From: an uncultured Lachnobacterium sp.
Lineage (GTDB): Bacteria; Bacillota; Clostridia; Lachnospirales; Lachnospiraceae
Length of the DNA: 64,000 bases
NCBI GenBank assembly: GCA_900550545.1
Contig: URSS01000001.1
Location: 1 to 64,000 of the forward strand
Reading direction: 5' to 3'
Numbering within the stretch: the first letter of the stretch is position 1; every line of letters begins with the position of its first letter. Positions 51,424-58,882 of this stretch are shown here, one piece after another. Below the pieces are notes generated by a model, which ran no database searches, was not told the DNA's origin, and saw only the letters and a list, made by a program, of their open reading frames with translations. The translations under genes and the position numbers were made by a program.

Positions 51424-52122
51424 CTAGTCAACGGTGACTTTCGTTCCACGAAACGCACCATTTACTGCATTTACAATACTATTTTCTTCATTCAGTCCAA
51501 ACACATACATTGGAATTTTGTTCTCCATGCACATAACAGAAGCTGTCAGATCGACAACTGCCAGTTTCTTATCAATAACTTCCTCGATAGAAACTTCGTC
51601 ATATTTCTTTGCATTTGAATTTGTCTTTGGATCACTATCATATACACCATCAATTGCTTTTGCAAGATAGATACCCTCTGCTTCGATTTCTACAGCACGC
51701 AACACGGTTGCAGTATCCGTAGAGAAATACGGATGTCCGGTTCCTCCTGCGAAAAATACAACCATATCATGTGCAAAATATTTGCTTGCACGATCTTTGG
51801 AATATAATTTTGTAATAGATCCACACTCAAACGGAGTCAATACAGCTGTCTTCATTCCAACTGAGCGGAAAATTTCCGACACGTAAATACAATTCATAAC
51901 GGTGGCAAGCATGCCAATCTGATCCGCTTTTGTACGGTCAATCGTTTCACTGGTACGTCCTCTCCAGAAGTTTCCACCACCAATGACGATTCCAACCTGT
52001 ACACCATCGTCCACTAATTTTTTTACCTGCTTTGCAACAACTGTTACGGTAGGCTCATCAAAACCATGATGTTTGTCACCAGCCAATGCCTCTCCGCTAA
52101 GTTTTAATAAAATACGCTTCAT
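51424..52122 (-). CDS. pyrH: Uridylate kinase
   Basis: 232 residues. Amino-acid-kinase fold: ILLKLSGEALAG, GIVIGGGNFWRGR, GGTGHPYFSTDTATVLRAVE and the C-terminal NEENSIVNAVNG. It phosphorylates UMP. In B. subtilis this gene directly follows tsf; here two extra genes lie between. Confidence 0.98.
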   Translation of the reverse strand: MKRILLKLSGEALAGDKHHGFDEPTVTVVAKQVKKLVDDGVQVGIVIGGGNFWRGRTSETIDRTKADQIGMLATVMNCIYVSEIFRSVGMKTAVLTPFECGSITKLYSKDRASKYFAHDMVVFFAGGTGHPYFSTDTATVLRAVEIEAEGIYLAKAIDGVYDSDPKTNSNAKKYDEVSIEEVIDKKLAVVDLTASVMCMENKIPMYVFGLNEENSIVNAVNGAFRGTKVTVD

Positions 52123-52136
52123 ATTATCTCCTCTGA

Positions 52137-53009
52137 TTATCTGCCATCAAATAAGCCCTGAACATCAACATCTGCATAGCACTGTGAGCAGAATCCCTCA
52201 ATTACAGCTCCATTGTTAATCTGTACGGAACGGGATTTAATGTTTCCCATAATTACAGCAGATGTATCAACAACAACTGGTCCCTGTACATCAATATCAC
52301 CCTTTACTGCACCTGCAATAACTGCAGATGAAGCAGCAATGTTTCCAATAATTACAGATCCAGCACCAACCTTAACGGTTCCTGTACTTGTTACTTCTCC
52401 TTCAATCTTAGCCACATCAGCAAAGATTTCAGAAGCTGCACTGTTTCCATTGACAGTACCTGTAATCACAAGTTTGCCATTACAAGAAATATTTCCATTG
52501 ATTGTTCCCTGGATATCAAAAGATCCATCCGATGCAAGATCACCTGTTAAAACAGTTCCTGCAGTAATAACAGATGTCTCATCTGCAACAGCTCCCAAAT
52601 TAACTGTATTAACTGGTGCACTTGGTGTAATTGTAGGTGCCACCTGTACCTGTGGCTCTGGTGTAAGATTGTTGTTTAATAATGCTGCATTATTCATTAA
52701 AATTTTATCCTCTTCTGTAGTTTCTACTGGTCTGATTTCCGGTGTAGCCGGCTCCTCTTCCTTCTTTTCATTCATTACATTTGGAATTTCTGTCTCTAAA
52801 GTAGCTTTAATTGCAGGTGTCTCATCCTTTTTTACCTGTTCAAGAAGACCGTCTAATTTAGATAATTCCTTTTTTACATCTACGTCTTCCCCTAACGTAT
52901 TAACAACAAGTTCTTCCGGCTTGCTGTCTTTTGCAGATGTCTCTGTTCCTGGCATCATTTCATTCACTGCCTGCGAAAAATCCTCTTTAAAATCCTTAAA
53001 TAATCCCAT
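52137..53009 (-). CDS. Bactofilin (polymer-forming cytoskeletal protein)
   Basis: 290 residues from the ATG after GGAGGA. The first half (about 1-140) is acidic and low-complexity, probably disordered. The second half (about 145-270) is a bactofilin beta-helix: repeats of hydrophobic-x-G/N turns such as GTVLTGDLASDGSFDIQGTI and GNISCNGKLVITGTV. It ends in a short segment with one cysteine. Bactofilins polymerise into membrane-bound filaments that often position wall enzymes. It lies next to a membrane-anchored deacetylase-like protein, a suggestive pairing, and between tsf and pyrH. Confidence 0.9.
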   Translation of the reverse strand: MGLFKDFKEDFSQAVNEMMPGTETSAKDSKPEELVVNTLGEDVDVKKELSKLDGLLEQVKKDETPAIKATLETEIPNVMNEKKEEEPATPEIRPVETTEEDKILMNNAALLNNNLTPEPQVQVAPTITPSAPVNTVNLGAVADETSVITAGTVLTGDLASDGSFDIQGTINGNISCNGKLVITGTVNGNSAASEIFADVAKIEGEVTSTGTVKVGAGSVIIGNIAASSAVIAGAVKGDIDVQGPVVVDTSAVIMGNIKSRSVQINNGAVIEGFCSQCYADVDVQGLFDGR

Positions 53010-53032
53010 TTGTATTTTCCTCCATCTCATAT

Positions 53033-53983
53033 TTATTCAACGCTATCTGCCTTGATATATTGAATAAGGTTTGTATTTTCATCAATCGGCAGAATCTTTG
53101 CTTTCATTTTCTGTAATGCCTCAATCAAAGGTCCAAGCGCCTCCACCGTTGTTGACTTATCATCTCCGTCATGTAACAACACGACAGATGTCTTATATTT
53201 GGATACCCCCTCTGTTACATTTGTAACAATATCCTGTGCGGAATAATCCGAAGCTGCATCGCCAGCGGATACATTCCAGTCAAAATATGTAATCTGTTTT
53301 TCATTTAAAACATGAATAAATTCTGACATATCTACATTGCTTATTTCATTATTGCTGCCTCCAGGAAAACGATAATATTTGCTTTCTTTTCCTGTCACTT
53401 CTTTTAAATAAGCATCAAGTTTTGCAACATCTTTTTCAAAAGCCTCCGGTGATGAATATATCTTACTGTAACTGTTGCTATACGAATGCATACCAATTGT
53501 ATGTCCTTCATCTACAATTCGTTGATAAACAGTTTTCATTTCATCCGATTTATTACCTATAACAAAAAATGTTGCTTTCACATTATATTTCGCCAGCACA
53601 TCTAGTATTTCATTCGTATTTTCATTCGGACCACCATCAAAAGTAAGATAAACCTCGTGTTCATCTCCTTCTTTTGCAAGATTCTCCTCCGCATCTATAT
53701 CCGTTGGCATATTTGTAGTTTCTGCCTGTAGATCCATGCTTTCTGTATTTTCCTGCTCCGTTGGTTCTTCCCGTGCCGAATTTTCTACCGAACTTTCGTT
53801 TCGAATTGTAAGCTTATCAATCCGATGATTTAAACGAACCACCTGTACTGTAAGGATAATAATGGCAAGAAATGAAACAACCATCCACCCCGCCACAACC
53901 ACAATTACCGCATTCTTCATGCGTGTAATCCGATTGCGCCTTTGGCGTTGCTGTTCTAACGCTGCTTTTTCGTCTTCGTTCAT
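53033..53983 (-). CDS. Membrane-anchored polysaccharide deacetylase-like protein with altered metal site
   Basis: 316 residues: cytoplasmic basic N-terminus, one membrane helix (about 27-50), an acidic linker (to about 105), then a CE4 NodB-type domain. Motif 1 reads TFDGGP instead of TFDDGP and motif 2 reads HSYSN instead of HSxxH, so two of the three usual metal ligands are replaced. Motif 3 (RFPGGS), motif 4 (DWNVSAGDA) and motif 5 (LLHDGD) remain. It is probably catalytically impaired or uses a different metal arrangement; a structural wall role is possible. It precedes the bactofilin gene by 24 bp. Confidence 0.85.
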   Translation of the reverse strand: MNEDEKAALEQQRQRRNRITRMKNAVIVVVAGWMVVSFLAIIILTVQVVRLNHRIDKLTIRNESSVENSAREEPTEQENTESMDLQAETTNMPTDIDAEENLAKEGDEHEVYLTFDGGPNENTNEILDVLAKYNVKATFFVIGNKSDEMKTVYQRIVDEGHTIGMHSYSNSYSKIYSSPEAFEKDVAKLDAYLKEVTGKESKYYRFPGGSNNEISNVDMSEFIHVLNEKQITYFDWNVSAGDAASDYSAQDIVTNVTEGVSKYKTSVVLLHDGDDKSTTVEALGPLIEALQKMKAKILPIDENTNLIQYIKADSVE

Positions 53984-54054
53984 TATTTTCCTCCATCGAG
54001 AAATATCCTTTTTTATTTTAACATAATTTTCGTACTTGTAAAGTCTATCTTATG

Positions 54055-54093
54055 TTTTTAAAAAAAGGACGGAAAAAAATCCGTCCTTTTTTT
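54055..54093 (-). terminator. Terminator of rpsB-tsf
   Basis: Perfect 13-bp stem aaaaaaggacgga / tccgtcctttttt followed by T-rich sequence on the minus strand; separates tsf from the deacetylase-like gene. Confidence 0.9.
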
Positions 54094-54120
54094 GATATCG
54101 AATGATACAATTCAATATAA

Positions 54121-55203
54121 TTAGCCCTTAATCTGAGCGGCAACCTCAGCAGCAAAATCTTCCTGCTTCTTTTCCATACCTTCGCCAACTTCAAAACGAA
54201 CCATCTTGGTGATTGTAAGATCCTTAGAAACAGAATCAAGATACTTAGCTACTGACTGCTTGCCATCCTCAGCCTTAACATAAGTCTGATCAAGAAGACA
54301 AATCTCCTTTAACTGCTTAGATACACGTCCTTCTACAAGACCGCCAAACATCTTCTCAGCAACGATAGAATCCTTATCTGCCATTGCCAGCTCAGCAAGC
54401 TGTGCCTTTGTGGCATCGGAAAGGAAGTTCCATACATAGTTCATATTGCTCTTGTGCTCATTGAACTGTGCGATATCGTCATCGCTCCAAACCTTCTCGT
54501 TGATAGCTTTGTCGAGCAGCTTATTTAAGATAGGCTTTGGAAGAGTTGTTGCATCATTTAATGCACTGTCAATCGTGATTTCTTTGATCTTGGCAAGTTC
54601 GTCAGCAGAAATATCATTTCTGCTGATGTACTGTGGATTCATTGCAGCAACCTGCATGGCAATATTTGTAAGAGCTTCTTTTGCAGCATCATCAGCTGTA
54701 CCGTTTGCAGCGATAACAACACCGATTCTTCCACCTCCATGGATATAAGAAGTAACAATATCTCCTGTTACCTTCTCAAATCTACGAACAGATAACTTCT
54801 CACCGATTGTAGCAGTCTTCTCAACAAGCAGATCATTCAGTCCGTTTGTTGCAAGAAGAGCCTCAATATCCTCACCGTTTGCTCCACCATTCAAATCAGA
54901 AGCAAGTGCTGTGTCCGCAACAGTCTGTACGAACTCCTGGAAAGTCTCATTCTTTGCAACGAAGTCTGTCTCTGAGTTCACCTCAGCTACAACTGCAACA
55001 TTTCCATTTACTGCAACTCTTGCAATACCTTCAGCAGCAATTCTGCTCTGTTTCTTTTCCATCTTAGCAGCGCCGCTTTTTCTTAACACTTCAACAGCGG
55101 CATCCATATCTCCGTTTGTCTCTGTTAACGCTTTCTTGCAGTCCATCATACCTGCGCCTGTCATTTCACGCAGTTCTTTTACCATTCCTGCTGTAATAGC
55201 CAT
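54121..55203 (-). CDS. tsf: Elongation factor Ts, with an extra internal segment
   Basis: 360 residues from the ATG after GGAGGA, longer than E. coli (283) or B. subtilis (about 293) EF-Ts. N-terminal UBA-like domain and TDFVAKNETF core are typical: VKELREMTGAGMMDCKKAL, then NSETDFVAKNETFQEFV. Aligned by eye with E. coli, an added stretch of about 55-60 residues (roughly 220-280, including LLDKAINEKVWSDDDIAQFN) lies in the C-terminal core before KMFGGLVEGRVSKQLKEI. It recycles EF-Tu. Cotranscribed with rpsB. Confidence 0.96.
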   Translation of the reverse strand: MAITAGMVKELREMTGAGMMDCKKALTETNGDMDAAVEVLRKSGAAKMEKKQSRIAAEGIARVAVNGNVAVVAEVNSETDFVAKNETFQEFVQTVADTALASDLNGGANGEDIEALLATNGLNDLLVEKTATIGEKLSVRRFEKVTGDIVTSYIHGGGRIGVVIAANGTADDAAKEALTNIAMQVAAMNPQYISRNDISADELAKIKEITIDSALNDATTLPKPILNKLLDKAINEKVWSDDDIAQFNEHKSNMNYVWNFLSDATKAQLAELAMADKDSIVAEKMFGGLVEGRVSKQLKEICLLDQTYVKAEDGKQSVAKYLDSVSKDLTITKMVRFEVGEGMEKKQEDFAAEVAAQIKG

Positions 55204-55240
55204 CTTATTTTCCTCCAATTCTCGAATGATTATGCAAAAA

Positions 55241-55969
55241 TTATTCCTCTACTGTCTCCTCAGCAGTTTCTGCAGTAGCTTCTTCTGTTCCCTGCTTTGC
55301 CTCGATAACAGCATCAGCCATCTTAGAAACGATTAACTTAACCGCTCTGATTGCATCATCATTACCTGGGATAACATAATCTAACTCATCTGGATCACAG
55401 TTTGTATCAGCAATACCAATCAATGTAATTCCAAGAGACTGTGCCTCCTGAATACAAATTCTTTCCTTCTTAGGATCTACTACAAAGATAGCATCCGGAA
55501 TTCTCTTCATCTCCTTGATTCCGCCAAGGTTCTTCTCTAACTTGTCCCACTCTTTCTTCAGAGCAATAACTTCCTTCTTAGGAAGAACATCAAATGTTCC
55601 ATCTTCTGCCATTGTCTCGATTTCTTTCAGACGGGCAATACGGCTCTGGATTGTTCTGAAGTTTGTGAGCATTCCACCCAACCATCTCTCGTTTACATAG
55701 TACATTCCACAACGCTCTGCTTCTGTCTTAATTGCGTCCTGTGCCTGCTTCTTTGTTCCTACGAAAAGAATTGTTCCACCCTGAGCAGCAATGTCAGAGA
55801 TTGCATCATATGCCTCATCAACCTTTCCTACAGACTTCTGTAAATCGATGATGTAGATACCATTACGCTCTGTGTAAATGTATGGAGCCATTTTAGGGTT
55901 CCATCTTCTTGTCTGATGTCCAAAGTGAACACCTGCTTCCAGTAACTGTTTCATTGAAATTACGCTCAT
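55241..55969 (-). CDS. rpsB: 30S ribosomal protein S2
   Basis: 242 residues from the ATG preceded by GGAGGTAAG; a longer in-frame extension upstream is leader sequence. Family motifs LLEAGVHFGHQTRRWNPKM, GMYYVNERWLGGMLTNF and VIPGNDDAIRAVKLI are intact. Acidic C-terminal tail. It has its own promoter, embedded in the terminator of the chemotaxis operon. Confidence 0.98.
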   Translation of the reverse strand: MSVISMKQLLEAGVHFGHQTRRWNPKMAPYIYTERNGIYIIDLQKSVGKVDEAYDAISDIAAQGGTILFVGTKKQAQDAIKTEAERCGMYYVNERWLGGMLTNFRTIQSRIARLKEIETMAEDGTFDVLPKKEVIALKKEWDKLEKNLGGIKEMKRIPDAIFVVDPKKERICIQEAQSLGITLIGIADTNCDPDELDYVIPGNDDAIRAVKLIVSKMADAVIEAKQGTEEATAETAEETVEE

Positions 55970-56084
55970 TTTACTTACCTCCATTTGGTTGTTTTCTTCC
56001 ATGTACTTCCAATCGGTCAACCACCGGAAAGCGTAAATCCGGCACCGGTAACCTCCATACATGTGATTAATTAAATTAAAAGCC
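55970..56084 (-). promoter_or_regulatory. Structured rpsB leader
   Basis: On the minus strand CATGTA near the start can pair with TACATG near the end, enclosing ACCGG/CCGGT and related GC-rich pairings. This could be an S2 autoregulatory leader, as S2 controls its own operon in other bacteria by different structures; support is by eye only. Confidence 0.4.
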
Positions 56085-56109
56085 TTTGGCATTATAACAT
56101 ACCAAAGGC
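56075..56109 (-). terminator. Terminator of the chemotaxis operon, overlapping the rpsB promoter
   Basis: Eight-base stem GCCTTTGG / CCAAAGGC followed by TTTTAATTT on the minus strand. The 12-nt loop contains the TATAAT -10 box of rpsB. Confidence 0.75.
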
Positions 56110-56119
56110 CCTCTTTCAA
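56091..56119 (-). promoter_or_regulatory. rpsB promoter with -10 box in a terminator loop
   Basis: TTGAAA, 17-bp spacer, TATAAT on the minus strand. Transcripts starting here lack the terminator's 5' arm and escape termination; transcripts from upstream contain both arms. Confidence 0.75.
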
Positions 56120-56122
56120 GTA

Positions 56123-56160
56123 TTTTTTTAAGAAGTAATCGTTTTTTTAAGAAGTAATCG
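56123..56160. repeat. Exact 19-bp tandem duplication across a stop codon
   Basis: Two adjacent copies of tttttttaagaagtaatcg. The second holds the stop codon and last codons of the MltG-like gene, the first lies just downstream of it. Confidence 0.9.
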
Positions 56161-56743
56161 TTTTTGCAATTTCTTCATAGGACATTCCTTTTTTTAATTC
56201 AAAACTTCCTACATTAATCTGATGATCATATCCGTTTTTCTGCATATATTTACGGAACTTTTCCGCATCTTCAACCATTCCTATTGCAACAAGATTTTCA
56301 GATATTGTTCTGCACACATCACCTCGTTTGATCTCAAGAACAATTTTTTCTTCTTTTTGCGTCTTTTTAGAATCCGAAGATTTATCATCCTTCTTTGATG
56401 CATCCTTCTTTGAATCTGTATTTTTTTCTTCCGTATCAAAATCCGGAACCACTTCTAACTCTTCTGTATTTTTTTCCCCCGTCTCTGACACGGATTCTGT
56501 GCCCTTTGTTTTACCAGTTTCAGATTTCTTTACTATCTTTTCTGTATCTGTCAGCTCTGCCGCTTGTGAATTTTCTGTTTCCGGAACTTTTTCCCCAGGT
56601 GCGATCATTCCGAGTTCCGACGTCCGCTCCATCACCTGTGAATCTGTCATTTGACCTTTATCTGACCGAAATGAAATCATTAAAATAATTGCAGTACATA
56701 ATATTCCAATTCCACATCCACGTAAATAATACTTAAACTTCAC
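56147..56743 (-). CDS. Membrane-anchored protein with MltG/YceG-like LysM-type domain
   Basis: 198 residues, GTG start seven bases after GGGGAG and overlapping the upstream gene by 11 bp. One N-terminal membrane helix (CGIGILCTAIILMISF), a long Glu/Lys/Ser/Thr-rich linker (about 45-130), and a C-terminal module (about 135-198) with LEIKRGDVCRTISENLVAIG and VGSFELKKGMSYEEIAKTI. That module resembles the small LysM-like domain preceding the catalytic part of endolytic transglycosylase MltG; the catalytic part is absent. Possibly a wall-binding or scaffold protein linked to the flagellar operon. Function not established. Confidence 0.72.
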   Translation of the reverse strand: MKFKYYLRGCGIGILCTAIILMISFRSDKGQMTDSQVMERTSELGMIAPGEKVPETENSQAAELTDTEKIVKKSETGKTKGTESVSETGEKNTEELEVVPDFDTEEKNTDSKKDASKKDDKSSDSKKTQKEEKIVLEIKRGDVCRTISENLVAIGMVEDAEKFRKYMQKNGYDHQINVGSFELKKGMSYEEIAKTITS

Positions 56744-57428
56744 TTGTCTGCTCCCCTTTATATAAACCTATCACTAAACGTACCTCACCTAATCCAAGGC
56801 CTAATGTTCTGGCAATTTCCACATCTCTCATCCCCTGTCTGCAAAGTGCCAGAATCTTTTCATTGTGATTTGCATCATCATTTTCTTCTACCGGCAGTTT
56901 CTGCTGCGGTGCTGCCTGTTCTACAGTTTCCGGTTCTGGCAGATTCTCTTCCAGGCTTGGTGTTACAATCGTTTTTTGTTCTAATTCATTTGCAGCTGCC
57001 GACAAATTTTCCAAAGCTTCTGTCTCAGTATTCTTTATTTCATCTGAAAATTTCTGTAAATGAGATGCAAGTTCCGTAAGTTCTGCATGTTTATCATTCA
57101 ACATACTATACAAAAAAAGGACCTCATTGTGCGTCTTGTTCATAGACTCAAGTACCGTATTGCTGTATTCATCAATTGCCATAATTTTTTCGTTTGTGAC
57201 CTTTTCTAATCCTCTTTTCGCAATATCCATAGAGTCGTCAAAAGTCTCTGCGATTGCATCCTCAATTTTACTGTTTGCATCTTTAAGTTCCTTTTCTACA
57301 ATCACATTCAATTCTTTTTCACTCATATCGACAATTGCCTGTACATCTTTTCCCGTCAGTTTTTCCTGAACAAAAAAGCTCGCAATTATAAATATAACTC
57401 CCACAATAATCAAAATAATCTCTATCAT
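56733..57428 (-). CDS. Coiled-coil membrane protein at the swrB position (DUF6115-like)
   Basis: 231 residues. One N-terminal membrane helix (IEIILIIVGVIFIIASFFV), a long alpha-helical coiled-coil region (about 35-150), an acidic linker and a C-terminal DNA-binding-like helix-turn-helix LCRQGMRDVEIARTLGLGLGEVRLVIGLY. It lies between fliA and rpsB, the position of B. subtilis swrB, whose product also has an N-terminal membrane helix and activates flagellar type III export. The match to SwrB is by position and layout, not by confident sequence identity. Confidence 0.7.
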   Translation of the reverse strand: MIEIILIIVGVIFIIASFFVQEKLTGKDVQAIVDMSEKELNVIVEKELKDANSKIEDAIAETFDDSMDIAKRGLEKVTNEKIMAIDEYSNTVLESMNKTHNEVLFLYSMLNDKHAELTELASHLQKFSDEIKNTETEALENLSAAANELEQKTIVTPSLEENLPEPETVEQAAPQQKLPVEENDDANHNEKILALCRQGMRDVEIARTLGLGLGEVRLVIGLYKGEQTSEV

Positions 57429-57446
57429 GATTTTTCTTCCTCAATT

Positions 57447-57758
57447 CTAAATTTTGATATCAAACCCGCCATATTCCTGTTTTCGCACAACTTTGCCGGT
57501 TATTTTTCCATCCTGTTTCTTTTTCCTTTGTTGAGAAAAATAATGTCCTTTTCCCTCTTTTCTGGCATCTGCATCATTTTTTGTCTGCTCACTGTCCTGA
57601 GAGTTCACGACCTGCCGGCTCTGCATTTTTTCACGGGCAGTTACCTGTGCCTGTATATTTTGCTGATCCACAAATGGTTTTGTTTCTTCTTGCATTTTAT
57701 ACATTTCAACATCGCTTGTTCGCTGGATCATTGCATAATCTATTGGTCCGATTGCCAT
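57447..57758 (-). CDS. Small hydrophilic protein downstream of fliA
   Basis: 103 residues from the ATG with AGGA about ten bases upstream; a GTG three codons earlier is possible. No recognised family. N-terminus MAIGPIDYAMIQRTSDVEMYK is followed by Gln/Lys-rich, probably disordered sequence and a conserved-looking end VVRKQEYGGFDIKI. No signal or membrane segment. Located between sigD and the swrB-position gene, so a flagellar role is likely by context. Confidence 0.7.
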   Translation of the reverse strand: MAIGPIDYAMIQRTSDVEMYKMQEETKPFVDQQNIQAQVTAREKMQSRQVVNSQDSEQTKNDADARKEGKGHYFSQQRKKKQDGKITGKVVRKQEYGGFDIKI

Positions 57759-57770
57759 ATTACTCACATC

Positions 57771-58532
57771 CTAATCTATCAGAATATCCATATAATTTCC
57801 CATTGTTTTTCTCATTTTCACAAGAGCCTTGGTATGCAATTGTGAGATTCTGGACTCTGAAACTTCAAGGATTTTACTTATTTCTTTCAAAGTCATTTCT
57901 TCATAATAATATAATTCAATAACTTTTCTTTCTTTTTCTGTTAATAAGTCCAAAGATTCTATTAATGTCTTTTTTAATTCTTCATCAGCAACAACATCTT
58001 CAGGCTGAGAAAAATGAGCATGTTGATGATCGATTGTCGGCTCCGTTCCACTTTCTTCAAATTCATTCAGCGAAACCAGATTTGTCACTTTAAGTTGTGA
58101 CTGCCAATTTCCAAGTTCATCTTCTGTCAGCCCCAGCTCCCTTGCAAGTTCTTCATCCGTTACCGTCTTTCCCGTACGCATTTCTATCTGTTTAATGGCA
58201 TCGTCCATTTTTTTCTGACGTTGCCGAACGGTACGCGGTATCCAGTCCATCTTTCGAATCTGATCCAGAATAGCACCACGAATGCGAAGACTTGCATACG
58301 TCTCAAATTTAACATTCTTTGTAAGGTCAAATTTGTCGATTGCATCAATAAGTCCAAAGATTCCATAGCTAACCAGATCATCGTATTCCACATTATGTCC
58401 CAAATACATACTAAGTCTTCCAGCAACAAGCTTTACGAGCTGTGAATATTCTATTATCAGTTGTTCCCGCAATGCCTGTGTTGGTTTTCTGCGATATTCA
58501 TCCCATAATTTTTCTTTATCCGTACTTTTCAT
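57771..58532 (-). CDS. fliA: Flagellar/motility sigma factor FliA (SigD)
   Basis: 253 residues, family length. Region 2 (VEYDDLVSYGIFGLIDAIDKFD; VKFETYASLRIRGAILDQIRK; DWIPRTVRQRQKKMD) and region 4 (LTEKERKVIELYYYEEMTLKEISKILEVSESRISQLHTKAL) are intact. It directs late flagellar, chemotaxis and autolysin gene transcription. Its position after cheD, near the end of the fla/che operon, matches B. subtilis sigD, where distance from the promoter influences motility switching. Confidence 0.97.
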   Translation of the reverse strand: MKSTDKEKLWDEYRRKPTQALREQLIIEYSQLVKLVAGRLSMYLGHNVEYDDLVSYGIFGLIDAIDKFDLTKNVKFETYASLRIRGAILDQIRKMDWIPRTVRQRQKKMDDAIKQIEMRTGKTVTDEELARELGLTEDELGNWQSQLKVTNLVSLNEFEESGTEPTIDHQHAHFSQPEDVVADEELKKTLIESLDLLTEKERKVIELYYYEEMTLKEISKILEVSESRISQLHTKALVKMRKTMGNYMDILID

Positions 58533-58547
58533 TCAGTCCGCTCCAAG

Positions 58548-58868
58548 CTATTCGTTTTCTTCTACCTGTTTTTCCTTCTCTGCGTCTTCCTCTGCCGTAT
58601 TCTCCTCTGCCGTCTTCTCCTCCGACGTCTCATCTATATCCACTTTTTTTTCAGACAATTCTTCTTCCACAGTTTTCACATCTTCCATCTTATCAATATT
58701 TCGATCAAGAATCAGCTTAACTATGCATCCAATAACATAAAAAATTAACAAAACAAGAAAAAGCTGCCGGGTAAAACTTCCCAAAGTCATATGCGTACGA
58801 ATTGCTATTATGCAATCAGTAAATCCGGCCAGGAGCATGACAATCGCCGGCACTCCATTGGTTTTCAT
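58548..58868 (-). CDS. Small membrane protein with acidic tail, between cheD and fliA
   Basis: 106 residues from the ATG after AGAGG. Two hydrophobic segments (PAIVMLLAGFTDCIIAI and LFLVLLIFYVIGCIVKLIL) then a strongly acidic tail rich in Glu and Lys (about 60-106). No family recognised. Conserved context suggests a flagellum- or chemotaxis-linked role. Confidence 0.68.
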   Translation of the reverse strand: MKTNGVPAIVMLLAGFTDCIIAIRTHMTLGSFTRQLFLVLLIFYVIGCIVKLILDRNIDKMEDVKTVEEELSEKKVDIDETSEEKTAEENTAEEDAEKEKQVEENE

Positions 58869-58882
58869 ATTACGCACCTCTT

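Noticed and set aside
52213..53055. Plus-strand reading frame of 280 codons opposite the bactofilin gene
   Set aside because: Mirror of the repetitive bactofilin sequence; Ser/Thr/Pro-rich translation, no start signals.
55970..56119. Longer S2 protein starting about 50 codons upstream
   Set aside because: The extension runs through the predicted promoter and leader; the ATG at 55969 has GGAGGTAAG and starts the conserved protein.
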